From GCA-2725625 sp964574215 (GTDB lineage: Bacteria; Pseudomonadota; Alphaproteobacteria; Rhodospirillales; UBA2165), in NCBI GenBank assembly GCA_964574215.1, contig CAZNLR010000021.1:14292-78291 (forward strand): a stretch of 64,000 nt of DNA, given 5' to 3'. The notes beneath the pieces were generated by a model, which saw only the letters and a list, made by a program, of their open reading frames with translations, did no database searches and was not told the DNA's origin. Positions 8,068-16,945 of this stretch are shown here, one piece after another. The first letter of the stretch is position 1; every line of letters starts with the position of its first letter. Both the position numbers and the translations under genes were made by a program.

Positions 8068-9642
8068 TTAACGGGCGTTCATCTTTTCCTCTTCCATACG
8101 TCTGATTTCCCGCTTGAGAACTTTGCCGGACGCGGTTTTGGGAAGGTCCTCCAAATCCACGAACTCAAAAATGCGCGGCACTTTGTAAGCCGCCATGCAG
8201 TCGCGGCAGAAGGCCTCTAGTTCTTCAGCATTCGATTCCTGTCCCTCGTCGAGAACGATAAAGGCTTTGGGGACCTGGCCTTTCACCTCGTCAGGGATGC
8301 CGACCACCACGGCCTGCAGGACCTTGGGATGTTCGATAATGAAGTTCTCCACTTCCAACGGATAAATGTTGTAGCCGCCGCACACCACCATATCGTCCTT
8401 GCGGTCTACGATGTAGAGCTGCCCTTCCGTCGCACTGCCGTTTTCGATGCGGGCCATGTCGCCGGAATGCCACCAGCCGTCTTTAAACCGGGCGGCGGTC
8501 ATCTCCGGATCGTTCCAGTATTTCTTGACCACGCCTGGTCCTTTGCAACATAGCTCCCCGATCTCGCCATTGGGTAGGGCGTTGCCTTCGTCGTCGATAA
8601 CCTTGATCTCCCATTCGGGCGTCACCCAGCCGGCTGAACCAGGCGTTGGGTGGCGGAAACGGGTATGGGTGGCAGTACTCGACAACTCGGTAGCGCCGTA
8701 GCATTCGACAATGCCGATGCCGAACGTGTCCTCGATGCGCTTGCAGGTATCGCCCGGCAGCGCCGCTCCCGCCGACTGTCCCTGCCATAGAGAGGTCACG
8801 TCATATTGATTGCTGTTGCGGTCGTATTCGTCGATTAGATACATCCACATGGTGGGCGGGCCCATGAAATGGGTGGCGCTGAATTTGGTGATGGCCTTCA
8901 AGGACACGACGGGATCGAAGCGCCGGATGGTGATCACAGCCGCCCCCGCATAAAGAGTCGGCAACACAGCGATGACCAGGGCCACGTGAAAATAGGGATA
9001 GCCGCAGACCACCGAATCCTCGTCGGTCATCGGCACGATCTGATAGGCGCTCATCATGGTAAGGGACTGCCAGTTCTGATGGGTGGCCACCGCCCCTTTG
9101 GGCCGTCCGGTGGTGCCGGAGGTATAAAGGATCGACACCGGATCGTCCGGATCCATGTCCAATGACTTAAATTCTTCATTGCCGCCGGTCATCAAATCGT
9201 CGAAGTCCTTCACCTTGTCATTTTTAGCGTCCGCCGGCACATTCTCCACCAGCACAATCTTTTCCAGGCTGGATAATTCGTCCCAGATGGGAATAACGTT
9301 TTCCATCACCGGCTCGACGGAACCGAACAGCACCTTGGCGCCGCAATGGTTGAGGCCATATTCCATTTCCAGCTTGCGGTTCATAATATTGAAGGGCGTA
9401 TAAATGGCGCCCACCTTCATGATGGCCAGAACCGCCATGACATAGGGCGGAATATTGGGCAGATAGACGGCCACGCGGTCGCCCTTGTTCACCCCCATGG
9501 ACATCAAGGCGTTGGCGAGCTTATTCACGTCTTTATCCAGTTCCGCGTAGGTCCAGGTATTGCCGGTTTCATAATCCATGATCGCCGGCCTGTTCGGTAT
9601 GCGCGCCGCGGACTTTTCCAAACAATCATACGCCAGGTTCAT
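8068..9642 (-). CDS. AMP-forming acyl-CoA ligase (ANL superfamily)
   Basis: About 524 residues with the classic adenylate-forming motifs: the phosphate-binding loop SILYTSGTTGRPKGA near residue 170, YGATEL near 320, the hinge region GDMARIENG, and the C-terminal lysine motif PKTASGKVLKREIR. It activates a carboxylic acid to its CoA thioester through an acyl-AMP. The frame begins with a GTG at 9654, but ATG 9642 behind GGGGGTGG gives the usual family N-terminus (MNLAYDCLEKSA). It is the first gene of the minus-strand operon leading into the molybdenum hydroxylase and diverges from the GntR regulator at 9805, so it probably makes the hydroxylase substrate. Exact acid unknown. Confidence 0.88.
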   Translation of the reverse strand: MNLAYDCLEKSAARIPNRPAIMDYETGNTWTYAELDKDVNKLANALMSMGVNKGDRVAVYLPNIPPYVMAVLAIMKVGAIYTPFNIMNRKLEMEYGLNHCGAKVLFGSVEPVMENVIPIWDELSSLEKIVLVENVPADAKNDKVKDFDDLMTGGNEEFKSLDMDPDDPVSILYTSGTTGRPKGAVATHQNWQSLTMMSAYQIVPMTDEDSVVCGYPYFHVALVIAVLPTLYAGAAVITIRRFDPVVSLKAITKFSATHFMGPPTMWMYLIDEYDRNSNQYDVTSLWQGQSAGAALPGDTCKRIEDTFGIGIVECYGATELSSTATHTRFRHPTPGSAGWVTPEWEIKVIDDEGNALPNGEIGELCCKGPGVVKKYWNDPEMTAARFKDGWWHSGDMARIENGSATEGQLYIVDRKDDMVVCGGYNIYPLEVENFIIEHPKVLQAVVVGIPDEVKGQVPKAFIVLDEGQESNAEELEAFCRDCMAAYKVPRIFEFVDLEDLPKTASGKVLKREIRRMEEEKMNAR

Positions 9643-9763
9643 TTCCACCCCCACTGATCGGACAAATTTATAATGATATATCTATAGATCATTTGATCGA
9701 ATTTGTAAAGATAGTTACCGTTGTTCGTCTTTAAAAATCCCACATTTACTGGTTATTTAAAAA

Positions 9764-9795
9764 GATATACAAATATATCATAGATTTGATATACT
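9764..9795. promoter_or_regulatory. Candidate operator and -10 element, GntR / acyl-CoA ligase divergent promoter
   Basis: The AT-rich 162-nt divergent region contains a perfect inverted repeat GATATA (9764-9769), CAAA, TATATC (9774-9779), and a TATACT hexamer at 9790-9795 only 9 nt before the GntR ATG. A related palindrome GATATATC lies at the other end of the region, near 9674-9681. The arrangement fits autoregulation by the GntR protein and control of the divergent operon. The short distance from TATACT to ATG suggests a leaderless or nearly leaderless regulator transcript. Inferred by eye only. Confidence 0.4.
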
Positions 9796-9804
9796 TATGG
9801 TATT

Positions 9805-10611
9805 ATGGCCCCGAAATCAGAACATAGGGATAAAGAATACGAAGACATTCTGATGGTGCTGCGGGATTCCAAAACGCCGCTCTACCATCAAATATTTCTG
9901 ATCCTGCGCGGCAAAATTCTGGACAACACCTACCCGCCGCATTCGCTGATTCCCAATGAAAAGCAGATCATGGAGATGTACGACGTTTCCCGAATTACGG
10001 CGAAACGTGCCCTCAACGAACTGGCCGACGCCAATTATGTGACGCGTCAACGGGGTAAAGGCACCCGCGTACGGGAACAGCTTCCCGACGCACCGCTGGA
10101 AATCGAATCCGACGATCTGATCCAGAGCATGTACGAGATGGGCCAGCAGACGGAGGCCGAGGTTCTGGATTTCGCCTACATCAAAGCGCCCTCCCACGTG
10201 GCCATTCATCTCAATTGCAAGGAAGGCGACATCGTTCAGATGGCGGTCCGCGTCAGAAGCTACAAGGGCAAGCCCATCTCATATATTACGTCTTATGTGC
10301 CGGAAGCCATCGGCAACAACTACTCACGGGAAAATTTGGGAAACCAGCCGCTCTTTCAACTGATCAAGCAGCTGGGCATCAACCTGACCCGGGCCGAACA
10401 TTCGGTTAACGCCGTTCTCGCCGATCCCACCGTCTCGCCGGTCCTAGGGGTCGATATCGGCAGTCCGCTGCTCAGCGTCAACAAGCTCATCTTCGATGAT
10501 ACCGGCAAGCCGGTGGAATACCTTTCGGTTCTCTATCGGCCCGACCGCTACAATTACAAGGTCAACCTGGCGGTATCGGACGACCCGCAGCTCAACCAGG
10601 GCAACAGTTAG
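9805..10611 (+). CDS. GntR-family regulator with UTRA ligand domain (block A)
   Basis: A 268-residue HutC/FadR-like repressor. The N-terminal winged helix (about residues 20-92) contains TPLYHQIFLILRGKI, the helix-turn-helix VSRITAKRALNELA and the wing RQRGKGTRV. The C-terminal UTRA domain (about 105-255) ends with LYRPDRYNYK, typical of small-molecule sensing GntR proteins. No Shine-Dalgarno sequence precedes the ATG. It is divergent from the acyl-CoA ligase/molybdenum hydroxylase operon and converges, with a 5-nt gap, on the UbiD-like gene. It is clearly paralogous to the regulators at 21831 and 29675. The effector is probably an intermediate of the neighbouring pathway. Confidence 0.88.
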   Translation: MAPKSEHRDKEYEDILMVLRDSKTPLYHQIFLILRGKILDNTYPPHSLIPNEKQIMEMYDVSRITAKRALNELADANYVTRQRGKGTRVREQLPDAPLEIESDDLIQSMYEMGQQTEAEVLDFAYIKAPSHVAIHLNCKEGDIVQMAVRVRSYKGKPISYITSYVPEAIGNNYSRENLGNQPLFQLIKQLGINLTRAEHSVNAVLADPTVSPVLGVDIGSPLLSVNKLIFDDTGKPVEYLSVLYRPDRYNYKVNLAVSDDPQLNQGNS

Positions 10612-10616
10612 ACCAC

Positions 10617-11864
10617 TTACTCGAAGACTTTGACGCGGATGCTGGTCCACTCTTCGGGATCGGCGGTGGTTGCGTCGATGATCATAATTCCGGGCCGTCC
10701 GAAAATATTTTCGGTCTCAACGAATTTGAAATCTGCTGTTTCGTTCGCTCTATGGGTGATGGCCCACAGAACGTCCTCCGCCGAATTAGGGTCGGTATCC
10801 TTGTTGAGCAAAACGAATTTTTCGATGAGCCTGATATCAAACAGTTCCGGGTCGACGCTGTCGAGCGTCACGCCGTCCTCGACCGTCAGCAGGCACATCT
10901 GGCCGGCGGTATATTTGGGTAGATGGTAGTCAAGAATATAGTCTGTTTTTTGTTTAAAGTGCTCAAGCTGGTGCAGCATTTTCATCCGGACCAATCCGAC
11001 ATGCTCCTGCGACCTGCCGCCCAGAATACTGTGATAAATCACATCCTTCCGCCGCCACATCTCGGTCACGCGGCAGATGGGATTCTCATTGGTCATGTAG
11101 AGGCCTTTCATATCACCGAAAGGACCCTCGTCGCCGTATTCCTGCTCTACGGTGCCGAATAAAACCATCTCTGTTCCTAAAGGCACCGGCAGATTTCCGT
11201 CAAAAAAAACCAGTTCACCACCGCTGAGCGCCTGGGCAATTTTCAGTTCGTCATCCTCTTCGGTAAAACCCAACGCTCCCAGCAGCATGGCTTCCACCGG
11301 CCCGCCGATCAGCACGGCGATCTCTAGATTCTCGCCCCTTCCCAATGTGTTCTCGGCAATCTCCTTCATCCTCGGCGTTCGCGGATTAAAATAAAATTTG
11401 TTGCCGTCCAGCACCGATAGACGAATGTAACTAATATGATGATTGCCCGAGTCCGGGTTCTTCGCCAGCACCACACCGGACGTTATGTATGGGGTGGCGT
11501 CATGTTCGCTGTGAACGATATTGGGTATCTGGTCGAGCAGCACTGGATCCGCTACGACATCGTAGTCGCCGTCGTTTTTCTGCTGGATATTAAGTGGCTG
11601 CGGCGATTGGGCCGCCTGATCGATTTTCTCATAAAAGGATGGATTGTCATGGGCGCCGACGGACCAATAAATACGCTCCGGGTTGCCGAACAGATTGGAC
11701 GCGACCGAACCGTCGAAGTCGGAGATATTTTCGAAAACCAGCATTCTGTTTTCGTCGGTCTCTTCATTACTGATGCGCTTGGGTATTTTGCGGCAGCTGA
11801 TTTCCTCGTCAACAATCAGCCTGCCTTCGTTACCGTTTTTTTCTATGAAGCTCCTGAAATCCAT
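10617..11864 (-). CDS. Divergent UbiD-family decarboxylase-like protein
   Basis: About 415 residues with UbiD-family features: an N-terminal FRSFIEKN segment, the LGA/GEL region, and the motif region DEGPFGDMKGLYM. UbiD enzymes use prenylated FMN for reversible decarboxylation of aromatic or alpha,beta-unsaturated acids. In characterised members the motif is E-x-GPFGE, with both acids functional; here the second Glu is Asp. The protein is also shorter than the usual 470-500 residues. The frame starts at 11870, but ATG 11864 has better spacing from a GGGGG site. It follows an acyl-CoA ligase by 47 nt in the same direction. Activity is therefore uncertain. No ubiX (prenyl-FMN synthase) is seen in the window. 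Confidence 0.75.
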   Translation of the reverse strand: MDFRSFIEKNGNEGRLIVDEEISCRKIPKRISNEETDENRMLVFENISDFDGSVASNLFGNPERIYWSVGAHDNPSFYEKIDQAAQSPQPLNIQQKNDGDYDVVADPVLLDQIPNIVHSEHDATPYITSGVVLAKNPDSGNHHISYIRLSVLDGNKFYFNPRTPRMKEIAENTLGRGENLEIAVLIGGPVEAMLLGALGFTEEDDELKIAQALSGGELVFFDGNLPVPLGTEMVLFGTVEQEYGDEGPFGDMKGLYMTNENPICRVTEMWRRKDVIYHSILGGRSQEHVGLVRMKMLHQLEHFKQKTDYILDYHLPKYTAGQMCLLTVEDGVTLDSVDPELFDIRLIEKFVLLNKDTDPNSAEDVLWAITHRANETADFKFVETENIFGRPGIMIIDATTADPEEWTSIRVKVFE

Positions 11865-11911
11865 AATCATCCCCCTACAACGAACTTTGATCCGTCATTA
11901 GCTTTAATTGC

Positions 11912-13384
11912 TCAGTTGCCAGTTTGCAAACGCGCAACCAGTTCGGCCTTTAGGATTTTACCCAATGGTGATTTCGGCATTTCATCAAGAAAGAAAATAC
12001 CCTGCGGCACTTTGTAGGGCGCCAGATTGGTACGGCAGTGATCGAACAACACCTGTTCTTCGATATCTATTTTCGCGACGATGAACACGGCGACGTCCTC
12101 GCCCCGCTCCGCATTCGGCCAGGAGACGGCGGCGGCCTCGGCAACCGAATCGTGCGAGAGCAAAACCTGCTCAATCTCCGCCGGGTAGATATTGACACCG
12201 CCTCTGATAATGACATCCTTGGCCCGCCCCACGAGGTAGAGCAAACCGTCCTCGTCCAACTTTCCAATGTCGCCGGGATAGAACCAGCCGTCGCGGAAGG
12301 CTTCGGCATCGGCTTCCGGATCGTTATAAAAACCGGTCGCCACCGCCGGTCCCCGATAGCGGATCAGCCCCGCCTCATTGGCCGGCATGGGTGTTCCTTT
12401 GTCGTCGACGATCTGAACCTCGGTTTTATAAATCGGCTCACCCACGGAATTGGCCGCGTCCCCGATATGTTGTGGCAGCAGCACCGAGACGCCGCCGCCT
12501 TCGGTGGATCCGTAGTAGTTGATGAATGCAGGGTTAAGACGGTCAATTACGTCCTGGCGCTCATCGGGATGCAGGATAGCGCCGGTGGAAAGTAGCCGGT
12601 TCAAACCACCCAGCAAAGGCTGGCCCTTGTCGGGCAGTTGTAGCAACCGCCGCAGCAGGGTCGGCACCAAAAGTAATGTGGTGGCGCCGTATTGCTCTGC
12701 CGCCACAACCAGATCTTCCGGCTCATAGGGCGGCGGGAACATGATGACCGTGCCGCCGCTGAACAGGCTGCCCATGGTGAAGCTGCGGCCACCGCCAAAA
12801 TACAAAGGCGTAGCGCTGAGATAACGGTCGTGCTGGTTGAACCCCAGGGTTACCCACTGGATGACGAAGCGGGCGATAAACTGATCGTGGCTGAGCATGG
12901 GTCCTTTGGGCCGGCCCGTCGTCCCCGACGACAGGGAGAGCACCAGGGGGTTGTCGCCGCCGGGTGTGCAGGGAGTATCGGTCGGCTGCGCCGCCACCTC
13001 TTTGTGCCAGTCGTCGTTTACTTCAACGAAATTGAGGTCGGGAATAACGGCACCCGGCTCCACAACTACCAACACCGCATTAAAGAAAGACGCGACTCTT
13101 TCTTTCTCGGCATCTGTCCAACGCCAATCCAGGGGCAGAATGACCGCCCCCAATCTGGCGATAGCATAATGGAGCATCAAGTGATCGGCGCTGTCCCGGA
13201 GACACAATCCGACGATGGATTTTTCACGAACGCCAGCCGCTGCAAGATGTCCGGCAATGCGCCTTACCAGTGCATCCAGCTCCCCATAGGTAATAGTCCG
13301 CTCACCTTCAATGATGGCGGGATGGGTGCCGCGGCGTCTGGCATTTTCCTCCAAAGCCAGCGCTACATTCTGATTGTTGAGCAA
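11912..13384 (-). CDS. AMP-forming acyl-CoA ligase, second copy
   Basis: A 490-residue ANL-superfamily enzyme with LSLSSGTTGRPKGPML (phosphate-binding loop, about residue 150), YGSTEGGG (about 290), GDIGKLDEDGLLYLVGR hinge, and the C-terminal PKSPLGKILKAEL lysine motif. It activates a carboxylic acid to the CoA thioester. Translation begins at a TTG (13384) preceded by GGGGA with 5-nt spacing; no ATG is placed as well. It is followed by the divergent UbiD-like gene, with which it probably forms a two-gene operon. It is only a distant relative of the ligase at 8068, so the two probably act on different acids. Confidence 0.87.
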   Translation of the reverse strand: MLNNQNVALALEENARRRGTHPAIIEGERTITYGELDALVRRIAGHLAAAGVREKSIVGLCLRDSADHLMLHYAIARLGAVILPLDWRWTDAEKERVASFFNAVLVVVEPGAVIPDLNFVEVNDDWHKEVAAQPTDTPCTPGGDNPLVLSLSSGTTGRPKGPMLSHDQFIARFVIQWVTLGFNQHDRYLSATPLYFGGGRSFTMGSLFSGGTVIMFPPPYEPEDLVVAAEQYGATTLLLVPTLLRRLLQLPDKGQPLLGGLNRLLSTGAILHPDERQDVIDRLNPAFINYYGSTEGGGVSVLLPQHIGDAANSVGEPIYKTEVQIVDDKGTPMPANEAGLIRYRGPAVATGFYNDPEADAEAFRDGWFYPGDIGKLDEDGLLYLVGRAKDVIIRGGVNIYPAEIEQVLLSHDSVAEAAAVSWPNAERGEDVAVFIVAKIDIEEQVLFDHCRTNLAPYKVPQGIFFLDEMPKSPLGKILKAELVARLQTGN

Positions 13385-13501
13385 GTTGATCCCCGGTGAT
13401 TAATTGACGTCGGTACAAACGGGCGCGCTAATCTTGCCCGTTACAATCTGAGATGGCATGGTACGTTTCCGATTCATACTGATGCAAGGCCTATTGAACC
13501 G

Positions 13502-14377
13502 ATGCCAGACTCTTCTTTTCCCGTCGCCGCCATCGACGCCGTGGTCAATCTTCAGACCGAGGAGGCGCTCAGCCACAGGCCTGCCGACCGGCGCGGATTT
13601 TATGTGGAAAAAATCGGTGTCGATGAGGAAACCTTCACCGGCATCTCCCATGAAACCATGCTACGGCGCATGGACGACGCCGGCATCGAAAAGGCCTTCC
13701 TGATCGCCGCCAAGATCGGCCGCCTCGGCCTGCCCGCCGCCTATCATATTCCTTACGATCTAGTGGTCGGTGCGGTAAAGAGCCATCCCGACCGGTTTTA
13801 CGGTCTCGCCGGTATTGACCCTTATGAAGGCATGACGGGCGTCCGGGAATTGGAGCGGGCAGTTACCGAACTCGGCTTCATCGGCGCCCATGTCTATCCC
13901 CATTGGTTCGAATTGGCCCCCGACCACGCCAAATACTATCCCTTCTACACCAAATGCGTGGAACTGGATGTCCCCATCCAGATGCAAGTAGGACAGTCTC
14001 TGGTCTATTCGCCGACCAATCCCACGCGCAGCGTCGGCCGACCCATCACCTTGGACAGCGTTGCCTGCGACTTTCCAGAATTGAAAATCATCGGCATCCA
14101 TATCGGCATCCCCTGGCACGAAGAAATGATCGCCATGGCCTGGAAGCACCCGAACGTTTATATCGGCAGCGACGCCCACGCGCCGAAGCATTGGCCGGAA
14201 CCCTTCGTTAATTACCTCAACTCTTACGGCCAGGATAAAGTCATCTTCGGCACGGACTTTCCGGTGATCGACTTCCAACGGGCCATGGATGAGATTGCGG
14301 CGCTGAGTTTAAAACCCGAGGTGCTGGAAAAATTCCTGCGCCGTAATGCGGAAAAAATCTACGGATTAGAAAACTGA
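13502..14377 (+). CDS. Amidohydrolase-2 family TIM-barrel protein with altered metal site
   Basis: A 291-residue protein of the ACMSD/amidohydrolase-2 superfamily, seen from LKIIGIHIG, the NVYIGSDAHAPKHWP strand-loop, the GTDFPVIDF aspartate motif near residue 255 and the C-terminal FLRRNAEKIYGL. Family members hydrolyse or decarboxylate using a metal held by an N-terminal His-x-His. Here that place reads I11-D-A-V-V-N, with Val14 and Asn16 instead of histidines, and the later P-x-x-x-H-x-G histidine is a Gln (PIQMQVG). Metal binding is therefore doubtful; lactonase-like or metal-independent chemistry is possible. It stands alone on the plus strand, divergent from the ligase at 13384. No clear Shine-Dalgarno. 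Confidence 0.75.
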   Translation: MPDSSFPVAAIDAVVNLQTEEALSHRPADRRGFYVEKIGVDEETFTGISHETMLRRMDDAGIEKAFLIAAKIGRLGLPAAYHIPYDLVVGAVKSHPDRFYGLAGIDPYEGMTGVRELERAVTELGFIGAHVYPHWFELAPDHAKYYPFYTKCVELDVPIQMQVGQSLVYSPTNPTRSVGRPITLDSVACDFPELKIIGIHIGIPWHEEMIAMAWKHPNVYIGSDAHAPKHWPEPFVNYLNSYGQDKVIFGTDFPVIDFQRAMDEIAALSLKPEVLEKFLRRNAEKIYGLEN

Positions 14378-14528
14378 TATCTGACCTTCCAACTGATTAC
14401 CTTTTATTCTCCATTTTCTTTGTTGCTTAAGTCCGCCAAACAATTATCGATTGAATATTGCTACGATATTGACATAAAAATTACACGGCTAGGCGATTTT
14501 GAGGCAGCCATGAAATTGCGGTTCTAAA

Positions 14529-15746
14529 ATGAATCATTCGGCAACAGATATTCTCGAAAAAATTGGCAATATCGGTGCCGACCCGGATGACGATGATGGT
14601 CTTCGACTGCGAAAATCGTTGCTGGTACTCTGTTCTATCCTGTTCATATTCGCCGGGCTCGCCTGGGGGCTGATGTATTTCTTTTTTGGCCAGCCGCTTG
14701 CCGGGTTAATTCCGTTTACCTACGGTATCGTTTCGCTGCTCAGCATCATCTCTTTCGCACTTACACGCAAATATCGATTCTTCAGATTCAGCCAGCTTTT
14801 ATTAATTCTTCTGCTTCCTTTTTTTCTCATGATGGCCTTGGGCGGGTACGTCAACGGAAGCGCCGTCATCTTGTGGGCGTTTATCTGTCCCATCGGGGCA
14901 ATGCTTTTTGATGAACCCGGTAAAGCGAGCCGTTGGTTTGTTGCCTTTCTCGGCCTCGTTGTACTTAGTGGAATTTTGCAGTCGCAGATAAAAATAACCG
15001 ATCCTCTGGCGCCAAGTTTGGTGAGTTTCTTTTTTGTCCTTAACCTGATTGGGGTTTCGACCATGATTTTCCTCATGGTTTATTACTTTGTCGGCCAAAA
15101 GAATATGTTTGAGGAGAAATCAGATTCGTTGCTGTTGAATATCCTCCCCAAAGAGATCGTGAAAATCCTAAAAGTTGAACAGCGCACCATCGCAAATCGC
15201 TACGAAACATCCAGTATTATGTTCTGCGACATTGTTGGATCGACTCCGCTATTTTCCGATTTGGAACCGGAAGAAGTTGTCGATCGGCTTAGTGAAATTT
15301 TTTCCATGTTCGACCGACTAATAGAGAAGCACGGCGTGGAAAAAATTAGAACCATCGGCGACAGTTATATGATTGCGTCCGGAGTGCCGACCCCGAGAGC
15401 GGACCATGCAAAAGTCATTGTCGAATTGGCGTTAGACATCATACGTGGTCTGGAATATTTACCGGACAAAAATGGGAAATACGCTGACATTCGGATCGGT
15501 ATAAATTCGGGACCTGTCGTCGCCGGAATAATCGGTAAAGCGAAATTCCAGTATGATGTATGGGGCGATACCGTGAACGTCGCAAGTCGAATGGAATCTC
15601 ATGGGGAAGCGGGAAAAATCCATATCTCTGCGAGCACGTATGAATTAATAAAAAATGATTTCGAATGCGAGCACAGAGGTTCAATCCGGATCAAAGGCAA
15701 AAAAGAGTTGGAGGCCTGGTTTCTCGTCGGACCCAAGAAAGGTTAA
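14529..15746 (+). CDS. Membrane-bound class III adenylate cyclase
   Basis: A 405-residue protein with about six hydrophobic segments in residues 30-200 and a C-terminal class III cyclase domain (about 220-400). The catalytic set looks complete: metal aspartates in MFCDIVGST and in TIGDSYM, the adenine-selecting lysine in EKIRTIGD, DVWGDTVNVASRMES with the transition-state Asn and Arg. It should make cAMP from ATP at the membrane. The six-helix membrane domain without HAMP suggests sensing of a membrane or lipid signal. It is monocistronic, 151 nt after the amidohydrolase, with no neighbour that reveals its partner. No strong intrinsic terminator follows. Confidence 0.9.
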   Translation: MNHSATDILEKIGNIGADPDDDDGLRLRKSLLVLCSILFIFAGLAWGLMYFFFGQPLAGLIPFTYGIVSLLSIISFALTRKYRFFRFSQLLLILLLPFFLMMALGGYVNGSAVILWAFICPIGAMLFDEPGKASRWFVAFLGLVVLSGILQSQIKITDPLAPSLVSFFFVLNLIGVSTMIFLMVYYFVGQKNMFEEKSDSLLLNILPKEIVKILKVEQRTIANRYETSSIMFCDIVGSTPLFSDLEPEEVVDRLSEIFSMFDRLIEKHGVEKIRTIGDSYMIASGVPTPRADHAKVIVELALDIIRGLEYLPDKNGKYADIRIGINSGPVVAGIIGKAKFQYDVWGDTVNVASRMESHGEAGKIHISASTYELIKNDFECEHRGSIRIKGKKELEAWFLVGPKKG

Positions 15747-15794
15747 AATCTTTTTCTTCGAATTTTGAATTGGCTGTCAAAAGACAATGAAATC

Positions 15795-16844
15795 CTAACA
15801 GCAACTCTGCCCCTGCGTTTCCCCGCTGTCTGATTCATTGAAAGGCATAGCATCGCCGCAATCCGGGAAAATTCCGTAGTGGGTATCCCACGATCCATGA
15901 AAGTCAAAATGTTCCTGAAACCGGGATTCATTGAGCATGCGATAGGTATTGCCGCAAACTGGGAACATCCGTCCCTTTTCAATATGATGATGCCCGTCTA
16001 GTTCAAACGAGTATTGGTTATTTGGAACCGTCCCCTTATAGATCACCGCCTGACCGTAATCCTCGCAAGCCGGCTCCAAGCCGTCGATTTTAAACAACCG
16101 ATAGGTCGCCGAATAAAATTGGGTCTCGCCTGTCAACGCCCGCAGCTCGTCATCATCGATCGTGATGGGATGGCTCTCCACCAGTCGGGGATCCGCGTAG
16201 CCGCTTTTTCCGGCCAGGTTCTGAAAATCGTTCCAGTACAGCGCCCCACCCAAGCATTCCCCAACCAAAATCGGATGGGCGGCCAACTTGGACGGCAGTC
16301 GCCGGTCGGCATAAACGTCGGAGAAATACATTTCCCCGCCGGGTTTCAACAGCCATAATGCCCCCCGCAACACGGCTTCTTTATTTGGTGACAGATTGAT
16401 CACGCAATTGGAGATAACGACATCGAAGCTTTCGGGCTCCAAATCGAGTTGATCGAGTTTCTCGATATAGCCCTTCATAAAAGTAACATTGGATTTGGCG
16501 TAGCCGTATTTCTCCCGGTGCCAATCTTGATAGCGGCGGGCCACGGCAAGTTGTTCATCCGTCATATCGACGCCGACCACATAACCCTTTTCACCCACCA
16601 GCCGAGACAACGCATAGACATCCCGCCCTGCGCCGCAGCCCAAATCCAATATTCGAACGCCTTCCAGCAGTTGTGGCATAACCAGACCGCAGCCGTAATA
16701 GCGGGCCAGTACTTCCTCGTGGATATCGCTCAACGCTTCTTTCAAATAGGTTGGCGTATCGGTGATGGTGCAACAGGCATCGGTCTTCAGATCGCCGGAA
16801 CTTTTAAGGACCTGTCCGTAATATTCCTTGACGGTGTCGTGCAT
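15795..16844 (-). CDS. arsM: ArsM-like arsenite S-adenosylmethionine methyltransferase
   Basis: About 349 residues of SAM-dependent methyltransferase type, with the SAM motif ILDLGCGAGRDVYAL near residue 75 and the arsenite methyltransferase hallmarks: an N-terminal Cys-Cys (DACCT), SNCVINLSPNK, GECLGGALYWNDF and MFPVCGNTYRML, which carry the cysteines that bind As(III). It ends in a Cys-Cys pair, also seen in this family. The frame starts at GTG 16862, but ATG 16844 behind AAAAGGGA is the likely start. No other arsenic gene or ArsR operator is visible next to it, so it would act alone in methylating arsenite to volatile or less thiol-reactive species. Confidence 0.85.
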   Translation of the reverse strand: MHDTVKEYYGQVLKSSGDLKTDACCTITDTPTYLKEALSDIHEEVLARYYGCGLVMPQLLEGVRILDLGCGAGRDVYALSRLVGEKGYVVGVDMTDEQLAVARRYQDWHREKYGYAKSNVTFMKGYIEKLDQLDLEPESFDVVISNCVINLSPNKEAVLRGALWLLKPGGEMYFSDVYADRRLPSKLAAHPILVGECLGGALYWNDFQNLAGKSGYADPRLVESHPITIDDDELRALTGETQFYSATYRLFKIDGLEPACEDYGQAVIYKGTVPNNQYSFELDGHHHIEKGRMFPVCGNTYRMLNESRFQEHFDFHGSWDTHYGIFPDCGDAMPFNESDSGETQGQSCC

Positions 16845-16945
16845 CGGCAAATCCCTTTTCACCTAATTCTATTTACGAAAGGAATGTCGGATATTATCGG
16901 CGAATTTAAAAATCAATCTCAGTAAAAAGAGCGTGACCGAACGGC

